64,000 nucleotides of DNA from JAEUHZ01 sp964552795 (GCA_964552795.1 CAZKIO010000007.1:1-64000); one strand, 5' to 3'; numbered from the stretch's first letter, positions 8,693-18,372 are shown. Translations and numbers: made by a program. The notes: generated from the letters alone by a model not told the origin.

Positions 8693-11689
8693 TCAGGTTC
8701 CGGGCACCACCAGCGTCGCCTGCTTCTGCGGTCCGACCGCGAGGTCCACGGTCTCCTCGACCTGCGGACCGGAACGCTCCCCGGGGCTGGTCTCGAGGTT
8801 GCGGGCCGTGACGCGCCAGCGACCGGGTTTCAGCCCCTGGAAGCGCGCGCGGCCCTGGCCGTTGGTGATCTCGACCTTGGTGTCGCCGCCCTCGTCGTCC
8901 TGCAACTCGGCGCGCACCTCGCAGGGCGTGGCCGCCGCGCCGCCCGGACGCTTGCAGAGCACCTCGAGCGCGCAGCCGCGCTGCAGCACGAGGTCCACGT
9001 TGCGCTTGGTCTGATCGACGGCGACCCGCAGGGGCTCGCTCGCGCCGCGCTGCACGTCGGGCCCCGTCGCCACCACCGAGAACTCCACGTCGGGTTGCAC
9101 GCCGCGCAGGCTGTAGCGGCCGTCCTCGCCGCTGGTCACGACGCTCGCCGGGCTCGATCCGAACGAGATCGCGCCATCGCCGGTGTCCATCGCGAAGCGG
9201 AACTCGCGCACCACGCCGTCGCCCTGCGCGCGCTCGGCGCGCACGCGGATCCCGGCCAGCGGCTGGCCCTCGGCGTCGCTGATGCGCCCCTCGACGATCG
9301 AGAGCGAGAGCTCGACGTCCGCGCGGTTCTCGCCCGAGCGCAAGGTGAGCGCCGCCGTGTGCGGCATCGCGCGTCCGGCGTGCGTGACGACCAGCTCGTA
9401 CTCGCCGAGCGCCACGCTCTCGAGCCGATACTCGCCGTTCGCGTCCGTGTCGGCCTTGGGGCCTTCGTTGAAGAACGGCAGGTCCATCCCGCCCTTCTCC
9501 TTCAGGCGGACCGTGGCGCCGGCCAGCGCGCGGCCGCCCTCGCGCACGCGGCCGATGACGCTGGCCCGCTCGGGCGCCTGCAGCCGGACCTGTGCGGTCG
9601 CGCCCTCGCCGACCGTGACCTCGACCCAGGGCTCCTCGGCGGGCGCGTCGCCGTTCCCGCGGATGCTGCGGCTGACGCGCAGCGCGCCGCCGCCGCCGCC
9701 GAAGAACGTCGGGCCGCCCCGCGAGCGCAGGCGGAAGCCGTGGACGCCCGCCGCCACGTTGCGCAGCACGAGCTTGCCGTCCGCGTCGCTGACCTTGTCA
9801 GCTCCCGGGCCGAACATCATCGCCGTGTGCTCCTCGCCGGGCGCGCGGTGCTCGACGGCCTCTCCCGCGACGGGCTTGCCGGCCGGGTCGACCACCGTCA
9901 CCTCGACGTGGCCGCCCGCCGAGAGCCGCACTTCTCGGTCGAGATCGGCGCCGACGGGCAGATCGAAGGGCTCGCCGCGCCAGGGCGCGAACTCCTTGTG
10001 GTTCACCGTGATGCGCGCGCGCTTGCCGGGCAGGCTGGAGAGCGTCACGCGGCCCTCGACGTCGGTGCGCCCGCGCTGCGCCTGGCCCGGACCGCCGAAG
10101 GTGATCTCCTCGTCATGGCCGGCGCCCACGCCGACGCTGAAGGCCATCACGCGCTCGCCGCCGCTCTCCCCGCGCACCTCGTCCAGCGCGACGCGCGCGC
10201 CGACGACGGGTGCGCCGTCGCTGCCGCGCGTCACCAGCACGCGCACGACCGAGGTGCGCTCGAGCCGGATCACGCCCAGGTCGTTGTCCTGGCCCTCGAC
10301 GAGCTGCAGGTCCTTGCGCTCGTAGGTCGCGTAGCCGGCGGCCTCGATCCGCAGCGTCGCGCGCGCGTCGCCGCCGGGCGCGAGGCGCAGGCCGCCGTAG
10401 CGCACGCGGCCCTCGGGAAAATTGCGCACGGGATGGTTCTTCTCGTCCACGAGCGGCATCGCCCAGTTGCCGCCCGCGCTGACCGACATGTCCGTGACCG
10501 GCGCGCCCGTGCGCTGGTCGACCGCCTGGAACACCAGCCCGGTCTCGGCGCGGTACACGAGCTCGATCCCGCGCTCGCCCGCCGCGGCCTCGACGCTGGC
10601 CGAGCGCGTGGGGCTGCGGAACGAGAGGCCCGTGCCCTCGCGCAGGTTCAGGCGGTAGCGCGCGTCCTTCCGGCATCCGCGCAGCACGAACGTGCCGTTG
10701 GCGGCCAGTTCCGCGCTGCGCTGCCCGCCCAGGAACGGCGGCGCGAAGTCGCCGCCGGAATCGCCGGCGCCGCGCGGCATGCCGACGACGCGCAAGCCCT
10801 TGGGCGGCGGCTGCGGCAGGCCGGAGACGTGGCCGGCGATCTCGAAGCCTTCCTCGAGCTGGAAGGTGAGGCCGCGCACCACGTCGCCCGCGCGCGGCGC
10901 CTCGCCGGTCTCGTCCTTGTCGGGGTGCGCATCCGAGGTCACGCGCAGCATCCACGGTCCGGCCGCGAGCTGGTCGACCTTGAAGTTGCCGGCCGCGTCC
11001 GTGCGCGCGACGAGAGCGCCGCCGCCGCCTGCGAACATCAGGAACGGGCTGGCGCCCGCGCGGCGCCGCCGCAGCTCGGCGCCCGCGACGGGACGGCCGA
11101 CGTGGTCGATCACGCGGCCCTCGAGCACGACGCCGCGCTGCACCACCAGATCGCCCACGTCGCCGGAGCTGGCGGAGATCGCGCGTTCGGCGTCGAAGGG
11201 CGCGAAGCCCGCGGCGCGCACCGCGAGGCGCACCTGGTTGGACAGGCGCGGGTCGAGCGCGAAACGCCCCTGCGCGTCGGTCCGCGTCTCGACGCGCTGG
11301 AACCAGAAGGCCTCCGCCGGATCGACCTCGTCGAGCGCCAGTTCGTCCATCCCGCCGCCGGCCGCGGCGTACACCGTCGCGCCGCGCACGGGCACGCCCG
11401 ACTCGTCGACCACGCGGCCGCTGACGCGCCGCGTCGCCGCGTCGGCGGGAGCGGTCGAAGCGCGCGCCGGATCGCCGGGCACCGCCGCGGGCACCTCGCG
11501 CTCGGGCGCGCCGCCGCCCGGAACCGCGGCGAGGTCGGCGGGCTCGCCCTTCGGCATCTCGGCCGGTGAGCGGCGGTCGAGCGCGTCGAGGCCTTGCGAC
11601 GGACCGCCCTTGCCGGTCCAGAGGAAGAGCGCCGCGAGCAGGCCGAGCGCGAGGACCGCGACGAGGACGAGGGCGTGGATGGGTCGCAT
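8693..11689 (-). CDS. Large membrane-anchored protein with carboxypeptidase-regulatory-like domains (paralogue 2)
   Basis: A 998-residue protein with the same plan as its neighbour: MRPIHALVLVAVLALGLLAA as signal anchor, a short Pro/Ala linker, then repeated regulatory-like beta-sandwiches such as RRVSGRVVDESGVPVRGATV (near residue 88) and VLEGRVIDHVGRPVAGAELR (near 190). Shared phrases such as GPW.L and AGDVVRGL in equivalent places support tandem duplication with strong divergence. A Gly-rich run lies near residue 215 and another near 675. The gene is transcribed first and is separated by 61 bases from paralogue 1, so they may form an operon. No Shine-Dalgarno sequence is visible. Function is unknown; an envelope or surface role is inferred from topology. 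Confidence 0.85.
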   Translation of the reverse strand: MRPIHALVLVAVLALGLLAALFLWTGKGGPSQGLDALDRRSPAEMPKGEPADLAAVPGGGAPEREVPAAVPGDPARASTAPADAATRRVSGRVVDESGVPVRGATVYAAAGGGMDELALDEVDPAEAFWFQRVETRTDAQGRFALDPRLSNQVRLAVRAAGFAPFDAERAISASSGDVGDLVVQRGVVLEGRVIDHVGRPVAGAELRRRRAGASPFLMFAGGGGALVARTDAAGNFKVDQLAAGPWMLRVTSDAHPDKDETGEAPRAGDVVRGLTFQLEEGFEIAGHVSGLPQPPPKGLRVVGMPRGAGDSGGDFAPPFLGGQRSAELAANGTFVLRGCRKDARYRLNLREGTGLSFRSPTRSASVEAAAGERGIELVYRAETGLVFQAVDQRTGAPVTDMSVSAGGNWAMPLVDEKNHPVRNFPEGRVRYGGLRLAPGGDARATLRIEAAGYATYERKDLQLVEGQDNDLGVIRLERTSVVRVLVTRGSDGAPVVGARVALDEVRGESGGERVMAFSVGVGAGHDEEITFGGPGQAQRGRTDVEGRVTLSSLPGKRARITVNHKEFAPWRGEPFDLPVGADLDREVRLSAGGHVEVTVVDPAGKPVAGEAVEHRAPGEEHTAMMFGPGADKVSDADGKLVLRNVAAGVHGFRLRSRGGPTFFGGGGGALRVSRSIRGNGDAPAEEPWVEVTVGEGATAQVRLQAPERASVIGRVREGGRALAGATVRLKEKGGMDLPFFNEGPKADTDANGEYRLESVALGEYELVVTHAGRAMPHTAALTLRSGENRADVELSLSIVEGRISDAEGQPLAGIRVRAERAQGDGVVREFRFAMDTGDGAISFGSSPASVVTSGEDGRYSLRGVQPDVEFSVVATGPDVQRGASEPLRVAVDQTKRNVDLVLQRGCALEVLCKRPGGAAATPCEVRAELQDDEGGDTKVEITNGQGRARFQGLKPGRWRVTARNLETSPGERSGPQVEETVDLAVGPQKQATLVVPGT

Positions 11690-11942
11690 GGGGCTGGATG
11701 CCGACTCGTTGCGAGGCGGCGGACGGGGACCTGAGCCGGGACGCGCGCGCCACAGGGAGAGGGGCCGCGTCGTCGGATGCGCGCGCTACGCGCTCGGCGT
11801 GCGGACAGTTTGTAAGGTCTCGGCGTCCCTGCCAACCACCGCGATGCCCTCCCTTGCACCCCCCGCGGGGCACGTGTCTCATGGCGGAGGGCTTGTGCCT
11901 TCCGCTGCCCCGCAGCACCGGACCCATCCGGGAGACCCGCTC

Positions 11943-13544
11943 ATGATCGCCCTCTACGCCCGCGCGCTGGCCCTGGCCGGCGCCATACTCCTCGCCGCTC
12001 CTGCGTCGCTGGCCCAGGCCCCCAAGGTCGGCCAGTCCTACGAGCGCGCCGAGCTGGGGTTCAAGATCAAGACGCCGGCGGACTGGGACCTGATCCCGCC
12101 GCAACCGGGCGACCCGCACCTCCTGGCGAAGTTCGACCCGCCCATCGTCAAGTACGTCATCACGGGCAGCGGGCCGGGCGACCGCGTGTTCCTGCAGTTC
12201 TTCCTGCTGAAGTTCGACCGCCGCAAGGTCGAGGGCGACGAGAAGTCCGGCGCGCGCCGCGGACCCAAGCCGCTCAAGAACGTCCAGGAGTGGATCCAGA
12301 AGGGCGGCGAGGTCGAGAACGGCGGCACGCTGAAGGCCGACGGCGAGAAGGAATTCAGCGTCCGCAAGATCCCGGCGGTGGAGTACCAGTTCACGACGCC
12401 CGGCGACGAGAAGACCAGCCAGCGCGTGTACGCGGCGCAGTTCCAGCTCTCGCCCGACCTCGACATCGCGATGGTCGGCACGGGCCCCGGCAGCCGCAGC
12501 AAGTGGTCGAAGTACGAGAACGTCTACCAGCAGATGGCCAAGTCGTTCATGGCCGTCGAGGTCGCAGCCGGGCCCGAGAAGCTGGGCGCCGACGCGCCGA
12601 TCCGGGACCGCGAGCGCGTGCGCCTGCAGGGCATCGTCGACGCGCTCGGCAAGGGCTGGCAGATGTACGAGACGCCGAACTACTTCGTGGTCTCGCCGCA
12701 CACGGACAAGGCGTTCATCGACGAGCTGTGCGGGCGGCTGGAGGCGATCCGCGCCATCTACGAGGTCGACTACCCGGCCGACAAGGCCAAGGAACTGCGC
12801 GAGGCCGGCGAGGCGGCGCGCACGGGCGACGAGGATCCCCGGAAGAAGGCCGAACGCGAGGCCGAGAAGCGCGCGATGAAGGCCATCTTCGGCGACGCCG
12901 ACCCGCGCGAACTGTCGCGCTGCAGCGTCGTGCGCGTGTTCAACGACCAGGGCCAGTACCACAGCTACGGCGGGCCGCCCGGATCGGCGGGCTACTGGAG
13001 CGCGGCCGCGCGCGAACTCGTGATCTACGACGACCAGGCCGGCGGCGGCCGCAACGACACGTGGATCGTCCTGAACCACGAGGCCTTCCACCAGTACATC
13101 TTCTACCTGTACGGGAACATCAGCCCGCACAGCTGGTACAACGAGGGCACGGGCGACTTCTACAGCGGCTACGAGTACAAGATGCGCCGCTTCACGCTGA
13201 AGACGAACCTGTGGCGCCGCGACACGATCAAGGAGGCGGTGCGCAAGAACGAGCACATCCCGCTCAAGGACTTCGTGCGCCTGACGCAGGCCGAGTACTA
13301 CGGCCAGAACAAGTGGAACGTCGGCGGCGGGCAGAACTACGCGCAGGGCTGGTCGCTGATCTATTTCCTGCGCACCGGCAAGAAGTCCAACGCCAAGGGC
13401 TGGAACGACGCGTGGGACGGCATCCTCGACAACTACTTCCGCGTGCTGGCGCTGTCGGGCGACCTCGATCAGGCCGTGACCGAGGCCTTCCTGGGGATCG
13501 ACTTCGACGAGTTGGAAGCGGCCTGGAAGGACTTCGTCAAGTGA
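11943..13544 (+). CDS. Secreted HExxH metallopeptidase-like protein (DUF1570-like)
   Basis: A 533-residue exported protein with signal peptide MIALYARALALAGAILLAAP, probably cleaved after SLAQA. The N-terminal third (to about residue 200) resembles a PsbP/lipocalin-like beta domain with no clear motif. The C-terminal part holds NHEAFHQYIFYLYG (near residue 380), which is an HExxH zinc site. About 25 residues later comes WYNEGTGDFYSGYEY, whose Glu could be the third ligand, as in gluzincins. This is the layout of the DUF1570/peptidase MA-like proteins common in Planctomycetes. Proteolytic activity is inferred, not shown. The next gene starts inside the stop region (GTGA) and carries a second HExxH domain, so the pair is co-translated and may act together. 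Confidence 0.75.
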   Translation: MIALYARALALAGAILLAAPASLAQAPKVGQSYERAELGFKIKTPADWDLIPPQPGDPHLLAKFDPPIVKYVITGSGPGDRVFLQFFLLKFDRRKVEGDEKSGARRGPKPLKNVQEWIQKGGEVENGGTLKADGEKEFSVRKIPAVEYQFTTPGDEKTSQRVYAAQFQLSPDLDIAMVGTGPGSRSKWSKYENVYQQMAKSFMAVEVAAGPEKLGADAPIRDRERVRLQGIVDALGKGWQMYETPNYFVVSPHTDKAFIDELCGRLEAIRAIYEVDYPADKAKELREAGEAARTGDEDPRKKAEREAEKRAMKAIFGDADPRELSRCSVVRVFNDQGQYHSYGGPPGSAGYWSAAARELVIYDDQAGGGRNDTWIVLNHEAFHQYIFYLYGNISPHSWYNEGTGDFYSGYEYKMRRFTLKTNLWRRDTIKEAVRKNEHIPLKDFVRLTQAEYYGQNKWNVGGGQNYAQGWSLIYFLRTGKKSNAKGWNDAWDGILDNYFRVLALSGDLDQAVTEAFLGIDFDELEAAWKDFVK

Positions 13545-13549
13545 GCGCG

Positions 13550-15244
13550 ATGCGCGTCTGCGGCGGGGCGCTCGTGCTGCTGGCGCTCTGCGCGCCGCAG
13601 GCCCTCGCCGACCGGGTGCTGACCCAGGACGGGCGCGTGCTGTCGCCCAGGAAGGCGCGCGAGCACCAGGCCGGCTACCGCCTGGAGTTCGAGCACGGCG
13701 AGATCGTCCTCAAGGACAAGTCGCTGGTCCAGTCGGTCGAGATCGAAGGCGACATGTCGGACTACGTGCCGGCCAACGACGACGAGAAGGCCAAGCTGGC
13801 GCAGGGCTACGTCAAGTACCGCGGCCGCTGGATGTCCGCTCCGGCCTACACGGAGGAGCTGCGCAAGCAGCACGAGAAGAGCAAGAAGCGGATGGAGGAG
13901 CTGGCCCAGCACGCCGACTGGTCCAACGCCTGGCAGAAGGACACCGCGCACTTCTCCCTGCGCACGAACACGTCGCCCGAGCTGCTCGACTACTACTGCG
14001 AGCTGATGGAGGCCTACTACACGCTGATGGACGATCGCATCGGCATCGACCCGCCGCCCAGCCTGAAGCGCGCGAAGATGCAGGTGAACGTCTACAAGAG
14101 CTACGAGGACTTCCACAAGCTCGCCAACCCGGGCAATCCGGCCGTCCTGGGGTTCTTCTCGCCCATGGACAAGTCGTTGAACTTCTTCCACGACTACGCC
14201 GAGCCGGCACGCTCGGACTGGGTCGCGCTGCACGAGTGCACGCACCTCCTGACGTTCCTGATCGACCCGCAGTACCTGCCGCAGATCTGGCTCAACGAGG
14301 CCGTCGCCGACTACTTCGGCTCCTCGAAGATCACGCGCGACAAGCGCGGCAAGCTCAAGATCGAGCCGGGCGAGCTGCAGATGGACCGCGTCCTGACCGT
14401 GCAGCAGGCGCTCAAGAACGAGGGCGTCACGACGGGCGAGACGAAGTCGAACAAGCCCGCGCCCGCGAGCCAGGCGGCGCGGCCGTTCACGAAGCTGGAG
14501 GACCTGTTCATGCTCACCCGCGAGCAGTTCGACGGGTTCCAGTACGCGCACGCCTGGTCGTTCGTGTACTTCCTGAACGGCTACCAGGACGGCAAGCACC
14601 GGAAGAACTTCGACAAGTTCTTCAAGGGTCTCTACACGCTCGAGAAGGGCATCCCCTACACGGTCGAGAACGTCGGCAACGCCGTGCCCGAGATGGGCGG
14701 CACCGGCCGCATCGTGGCGCCCAAGGACATCCGCGACTACCTGCTCAAGAAGCTCAAGGTGAAGGACGTCGAGGCGCTGGAGCGCGAATGGCGCGACTTC
14801 GTGGCGCAGATCCCGATCGAAGGGCCCAAGGCGCGCCTCAAGCGCGGCCTGCTCGCCGTGCGCCAGCTCGACTTCGAGGGCGCGCTCGACGACCTGGACG
14901 CCGCGATCGACGGCGGCACCGACGATCCGCGCGCGTGGGCCGCGCGCGGCCGCGCCCTGGCCGCCACCGGCAAGCGCGACAAGGCGCTCTCCGACTTCCG
15001 CATCGCGATCGAGAAGGACCCGCTCTCGGCGGCGTTCCGCTACGAGCTCTCGCGCCTCGAGGTCGGGTTGACGGGCGGTCCCGGCCGCCGGCCCTCCAGC
15101 GGGAGCGGCGCCTCGATCGAAGCCGACCCGGACGCGGACGGGCCCAAGCTCGCGCACCCGCAGGCCAAGGCGCAGGCGGGCCTGGCCATGGAGCTCGATC
15201 CCGACAACGACCGCTTCCGCGAATGGTTCAGCCGCTTCGAATGA
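13550..15244 (+). CDS. Secreted HExxH metallopeptidase-like protein with C-terminal TPR-like region
   Basis: A 564-residue exported protein with signal peptide MRVCGGALVLLALCAPQALA. Residues about 20-75 look like a small beta domain handling a surface or substrate (DRVLTQDGRVLSPRKARE). Then comes a helical linker and the peptidase-like core, with LHECTHLLTFLID (HExxH, near residue 228) and IWLNEAVADYFGSS, whose Glu would complete a gluzincin site. The C-terminal 120 residues contain tetratricopeptide-like helices (ALDDLDAAIDGG..DPRAWAARGRALAATG). The ATG at 13550 gives a clean signal peptide; a GTG at 13541 that overlaps the previous stop adds three residues and would give stricter coupling. 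Substrate unknown. Confidence 0.75.
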   Translation: MRVCGGALVLLALCAPQALADRVLTQDGRVLSPRKAREHQAGYRLEFEHGEIVLKDKSLVQSVEIEGDMSDYVPANDDEKAKLAQGYVKYRGRWMSAPAYTEELRKQHEKSKKRMEELAQHADWSNAWQKDTAHFSLRTNTSPELLDYYCELMEAYYTLMDDRIGIDPPPSLKRAKMQVNVYKSYEDFHKLANPGNPAVLGFFSPMDKSLNFFHDYAEPARSDWVALHECTHLLTFLIDPQYLPQIWLNEAVADYFGSSKITRDKRGKLKIEPGELQMDRVLTVQQALKNEGVTTGETKSNKPAPASQAARPFTKLEDLFMLTREQFDGFQYAHAWSFVYFLNGYQDGKHRKNFDKFFKGLYTLEKGIPYTVENVGNAVPEMGGTGRIVAPKDIRDYLLKKLKVKDVEALEREWRDFVAQIPIEGPKARLKRGLLAVRQLDFEGALDDLDAAIDGGTDDPRAWAARGRALAATGKRDKALSDFRIAIEKDPLSAAFRYELSRLEVGLTGGPGRRPSSGSGASIEADPDADGPKLAHPQAKAQAGLAMELDPDNDRFREWFSRFE

Positions 15245-15903
15245 GCTCCACCACGCGCGCCCTCCTGCTTCTCGCGCTGTGCGCCGCGCTGCCGGCCTGC
15301 GCCGGCGTGCGCACGCTGTCCGATCCGACGGTCACCGTGCACACGCGCGGCGGCGAGGAGCTGGGCGTCGCCACGGACTACGGCCTCGTGTTCCTGGGCC
15401 GCACGGCGCGCGCCGGCCCCATCCAGATCACCGCCTGGTACGGCGACGGCCCCAACATCGAGAAGAGCATCATCGAGCCCGTGGGCCCGGTGCTGTGCAC
15501 CGCCGACACGCCGCTGCGCCTGCCCGACGTGCGCCTCGACTTCCGCCAGCCGCGCGCGGGCGACGTGTTGTGGGTCTACGGCCGCGACGCGCTCGGCGGC
15601 TGGAAGGCCGAGGTCAAGGTTGCCGACGATCCGCGCGTGCTGGGCCTCGTCACCGACGTGCCCGCGCGCCTCGCGGGCGCCGACGACCAGGTCGGCGCCG
15701 GCGTGTATTCCTATCCCGTCGCCGGCGACGAGCGGTCGAAGCGCCTGGTCGGTCTCGTCGCGGGCCGGATCCGGCTGCGCACGACCGCCGGCGAGCGCGA
15801 GTACCTCGCCATCGTCGGGCCCGAGGAGCTGTGGCGCATCGTGACGCACAGGAAGGACGCCGGGGCGCGCCGCCGGCCGGTGTACCGCGAGGACATCCTC
15901 TAG
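15241..15903 (+). CDS. Putative lipoprotein, unknown function
   Basis: A 220-residue protein with lipoprotein signal sequence MSSTTRALLLLALCAALPAC; the lipobox is LPAC with Cys20 as lipidation site. The mature part is beta-rich with no family I recognise (VTVHTRGGEELGVATDYGLV, LRLPDVRLDFRQPRAGDVLW). Its ATG overlaps the stop of the preceding HExxH gene as ATGA, so the three genes form a coupled unit: two secreted putative metallopeptidases and a membrane-tethered partner. Its stop codon shares CTAG with the convergent kinase gene. A structural or inhibitor-like role beside the peptidases is possible but purely inferred. Confidence 0.7.
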   Translation: MSSTTRALLLLALCAALPACAGVRTLSDPTVTVHTRGGEELGVATDYGLVFLGRTARAGPIQITAWYGDGPNIEKSIIEPVGPVLCTADTPLRLPDVRLDFRQPRAGDVLWVYGRDALGGWKAEVKVADDPRVLGLVTDVPARLAGADDQVGAGVYSYPVAGDERSKRLVGLVAGRIRLRTTAGEREYLAIVGPEELWRIVTHRKDAGARRRPVYREDIL

Positions 15904-16625
15904 CCGGCCCGCGGCCGCGGACCGACGGGCGCCGTCCACACCGGCCACGGGCCGCTGGAACTGCGCTGCGGATCCGCGCCGTCGCGCGTGCGCAGCAGTA
16001 CGCGCGTGACGAACACGTAGGCGGGCTTGCCGGCGCGACGCCACGCGCGCGCCAGCCATGAGCGCCGGATGCCTGCGCCGCTCCCCTGCTGTTCCACGCC
16101 GCGCGGACCGCGGCCGTGGCGCGTGTAGCGGCGGCGGTGCTTCTCGACGTGCCGCAGGTCCTCGCGCGCGCGCGAGCGGAACAGCGCGCTGTCGCGCGGG
16201 TGCACGCTGGCGAGTTGGAAGTCGACCAGCGCCGGGAACCCGTCGTCGCCCACGAGCACGTTGGGCTCCTTGTGCAGGTCGTTGTGGCACACGCCGCGCG
16301 CGTGCAGGGCCAAGACCAGCTCGTCGAGGCGCTGGAAGAAGTCCTCGGGCAGCGCAGCCGCGCGCGAGAGCGGCGCGCCCGCGACCCAGGTGCGCACCAG
16401 TTCGTCGCGACGTCCGGCGCCGCCGGTCACGAGCTCTGGCACGCCCGCCAGCCCGGCAAGCGCCTCCAGCGCGCGCCGCTCGCGCGCCAGGAGCCGGCAC
16501 GCGATCCAGCGCGACAAGGGCGCGCGGCCACCCGTCGCCACGCGGCGCACGACGGCGCGGCCGCCCAGTTCCAGGCGTTCGACGCGACCCAGGGCGTCGC
16601 GCTTCAGGACTTCGAGAGCTTGCAC
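15900..16625 (-). CDS. Small protein kinase-like (RIO/lipopolysaccharide kinase type) protein
   Basis: A 241-residue protein with a minimal kinase fold. The catalytic loop is HARGVCHNDLHKEPNVLVGD (HxDxxxxN, near residue 130) and the metal-binding site is LVDFQLAS, a DFG variant (DFQ). These features resemble the small WaaP/KdkA or RIO-like kinases that phosphorylate lipopolysaccharide sugars or act as atypical Ser kinases. The Gly loop is not obvious. The GTG at 16625 was chosen because the segment before it is low-complexity and would run into the divergent ABC gene; GGAG lies 9 bases upstream. Because lpxB is nearby, a lipid A/LPS sugar kinase role is plausible, but this is inference. Confidence 0.65.
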   Translation of the reverse strand: MQALEVLKRDALGRVERLELGGRAVVRRVATGGRAPLSRWIACRLLARERRALEALAGLAGVPELVTGGAGRRDELVRTWVAGAPLSRAAALPEDFFQRLDELVLALHARGVCHNDLHKEPNVLVGDDGFPALVDFQLASVHPRDSALFRSRAREDLRHVEKHRRRYTRHGRGPRGVEQQGSGAGIRRSWLARAWRRAGKPAYVFVTRVLLRTRDGADPQRSSSGPWPVWTAPVGPRPRAG

Positions 16626-16666
16626 GGCCGCCGCATTCTCCGCAGGCTGCGCCGGCCGTCCAGCCG

Positions 16667-17611
16667 ATGCCTGCCTCCCCGCCGATCCTGGCGCACGCGC
16701 CGCGCGTCGCATCCCGCGGACTGACGCGGCGCTTCGGCGCGAACGTCGCGCTGCACCCCGTCGACCTCGACCTGGGGCCGGGCGGCGTGGTCGGCCTGCT
16801 GGGACCCAACGGCAGCGGCAAGAGCACGTTCCTGCGCATGCTGGTCGGACTGACGCGCCCCGACGCGGGCAGCGCGGAGGTCGCCGGCGTCGCGCTCTCC
16901 GGCGACGGCACCGCGATCCGCCGGCGCTGCACGTACGCGCCCGGCGAGATCGCGCTCTACGGCGAGCTTCGCGGCCGCGAGCACCTCGCGTGGCTGCTCC
17001 GCGGCCGCGAGGACGGTGCTCTCGCGCGCGCCGTCGACACGGCGCGGGCGCTGGGGCTTCCGCTCGAGGCGCGCGTGCGCACGTACTCGCACGGCATGAA
17101 GCGCCAGCTCCTGTTCGCGGCCGCGCTGGCGCCGCGCGTGCCGGTGCGGATCCTGGACGAGCCCACCGAGGGCCTCGATCCGACCAAGCGCGGCGCGGTG
17201 CTCGACCTGCTCGCCGAGGACGCACGCGCCGGGACGCTGGTGCTGCTCTCCTCGCACCACCTGGGCGAGGTCGACCGCGCCTGCGACCGCCTCGTGTTCC
17301 TGGGCGCGGGCCGCAAGATCGCCGACGAGACGGCCGCGTCCGTCGCGCGCCGCGCGCGCCGCTTCCTGCGCCTCGCCTACGACCCCGCGGCGGACCTCGC
17401 CGCGATCGAGCGCGCGCTCGCGGCCGTTCCCGGCGCGCGCGTCGTGCGCGACGACGAGCGCTTCGGCGTCCACCTGGAGCGCGAGGACCCGCGCGCGTTC
17501 CTGGCCGCGGCCTGCGCCGTCCCCAACCTGCCGGCGCCGGTTTCCGTCGAGTACGGCAAGCTCTCCCTGCACGAGCTGTACCGCGAGCTGTACGGGGTCG
17601 AGGGCTGCTGA
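16667..17611 (+). CDS. ABC transporter ATP-binding protein
   Basis: A 314-residue ABC ATPase. The Walker A is GLLGPNGSGKST, the signature region is TYSHGMKRQL, a variant of LSGGQ, the Walker B is VRILDEPTEGLDP, and the switch His lies in LLSSHHLGEVD. A C-terminal extension of about 90 residues is typical of drug/lipid export (CcmA/DrrA-like) ATPases. Its stop overlaps the start of the permease gene by one base (TGATG), so the two are made together as an ABC-2 type exporter. The ATG lies 41 bases from the divergent kinase start. The cargo is unknown. Confidence 0.9.
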   Translation: MPASPPILAHAPRVASRGLTRRFGANVALHPVDLDLGPGGVVGLLGPNGSGKSTFLRMLVGLTRPDAGSAEVAGVALSGDGTAIRRRCTYAPGEIALYGELRGREHLAWLLRGREDGALARAVDTARALGLPLEARVRTYSHGMKRQLLFAAALAPRVPVRILDEPTEGLDPTKRGAVLDLLAEDARAGTLVLLSSHHLGEVDRACDRLVFLGAGRKIADETAASVARRARRFLRLAYDPAADLAAIERALAAVPGARVVRDDERFGVHLEREDPRAFLAAACAVPNLPAPVSVEYGKLSLHELYRELYGVEGC

Positions 17612-18372
17612 TGCGCCGCGAACTGCGCTTCTACGCCGCGGGCGCGCTGGCCTACTGCGTCGTGCTGGAGGCGCTGCTCGTCGGCGCCATCCTGTTCTGG
17701 CCGGAGTTCGAGGACAACATCGAGGCCCTGCGCGACATGGCGCCGATGGAATCCCTGAAGGCGATCGTGGACCGCATCGGCGTCGGCGGCGTGACCGCCT
17801 ACGTGAACGGCCAGCACTTCTTCAAGGGCGCGAACACCGTCGGCACGCTGGCGGGCGTGGTGTTCGCGATGGGGGCGGTCGCGGGCGAGGTCCACCGCGG
17901 GACCTTCGAGCTCTGGCTGGCGCGGCCGCTGTCGCGCCGGCGCCTCCTGCTGGAGCGCTGGCTGCTGGGCGCGCTGGCCACCGTGGTCCCGGTGTTCGTG
18001 ACTTCGCTCAGCGTGCCGTGGCTGCTCGCCCACGTGCACGAGTCGATGCCGCTGGGCCCCTTGATGCTGTGCGCGGCGCACGAGTCGCTGCTGCTCCTGG
18101 CGATCTACGCGGTCACGTTCCTGTGGTCGTGTCTGGCCAGCAACCCCGTGCCGATCGCCTTCGGGATGCTGCTGTTCACGGTGTTCCACTTCTCGATCTA
18201 CCTGATCCAGGACGTGACGCACTGGTCGATCTTCAGGCTGACCGACATCGACGTGTTCGCGCGCATCGGCGCGGCGCACGCGCTGGACACGCGGCTCGCG
18301 CTGCCGCTCGCGGGCGTGAGCGCGCTGTGCCTGGCGCTGTCGCTCGCCGTGTTCGCGCGCCGCGCGCCGTAG
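17611..18372 (+). CDS. ABC-2 type transporter permease
   Basis: A 253-residue membrane protein with about six hydrophobic segments (for example ALAYCVVLEALLVGAILFW near residues 12-30 and ALATVVPVFVTSLSVPWLLA near 110). The phrase EVHRGTFELWLARPLSRRRLLLERW is the ABC-2 permease coupling-helix pattern (G..E.ll..P.sR...l..k). It forms the exporter with the ATPase encoded just upstream, with which its start overlaps by one base. It ends before a palindromic hairpin that separates it from the convergent TPR gene. Confidence 0.85.
   Translation: MRRELRFYAAGALAYCVVLEALLVGAILFWPEFEDNIEALRDMAPMESLKAIVDRIGVGGVTAYVNGQHFFKGANTVGTLAGVVFAMGAVAGEVHRGTFELWLARPLSRRRLLLERWLLGALATVVPVFVTSLSVPWLLAHVHESMPLGPLMLCAAHESLLLLAIYAVTFLWSCLASNPVPIAFGMLLFTVFHFSIYLIQDVTHWSIFRLTDIDVFARIGAAHALDTRLALPLAGVSALCLALSLAVFARRAP

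Noticed and set aside
8630..11569. A 979-codon plus-strand frame opposite the second large repeat protein
   Set aside because: Same reasoning; the minus strand has a signal anchor and recognisable repeats.
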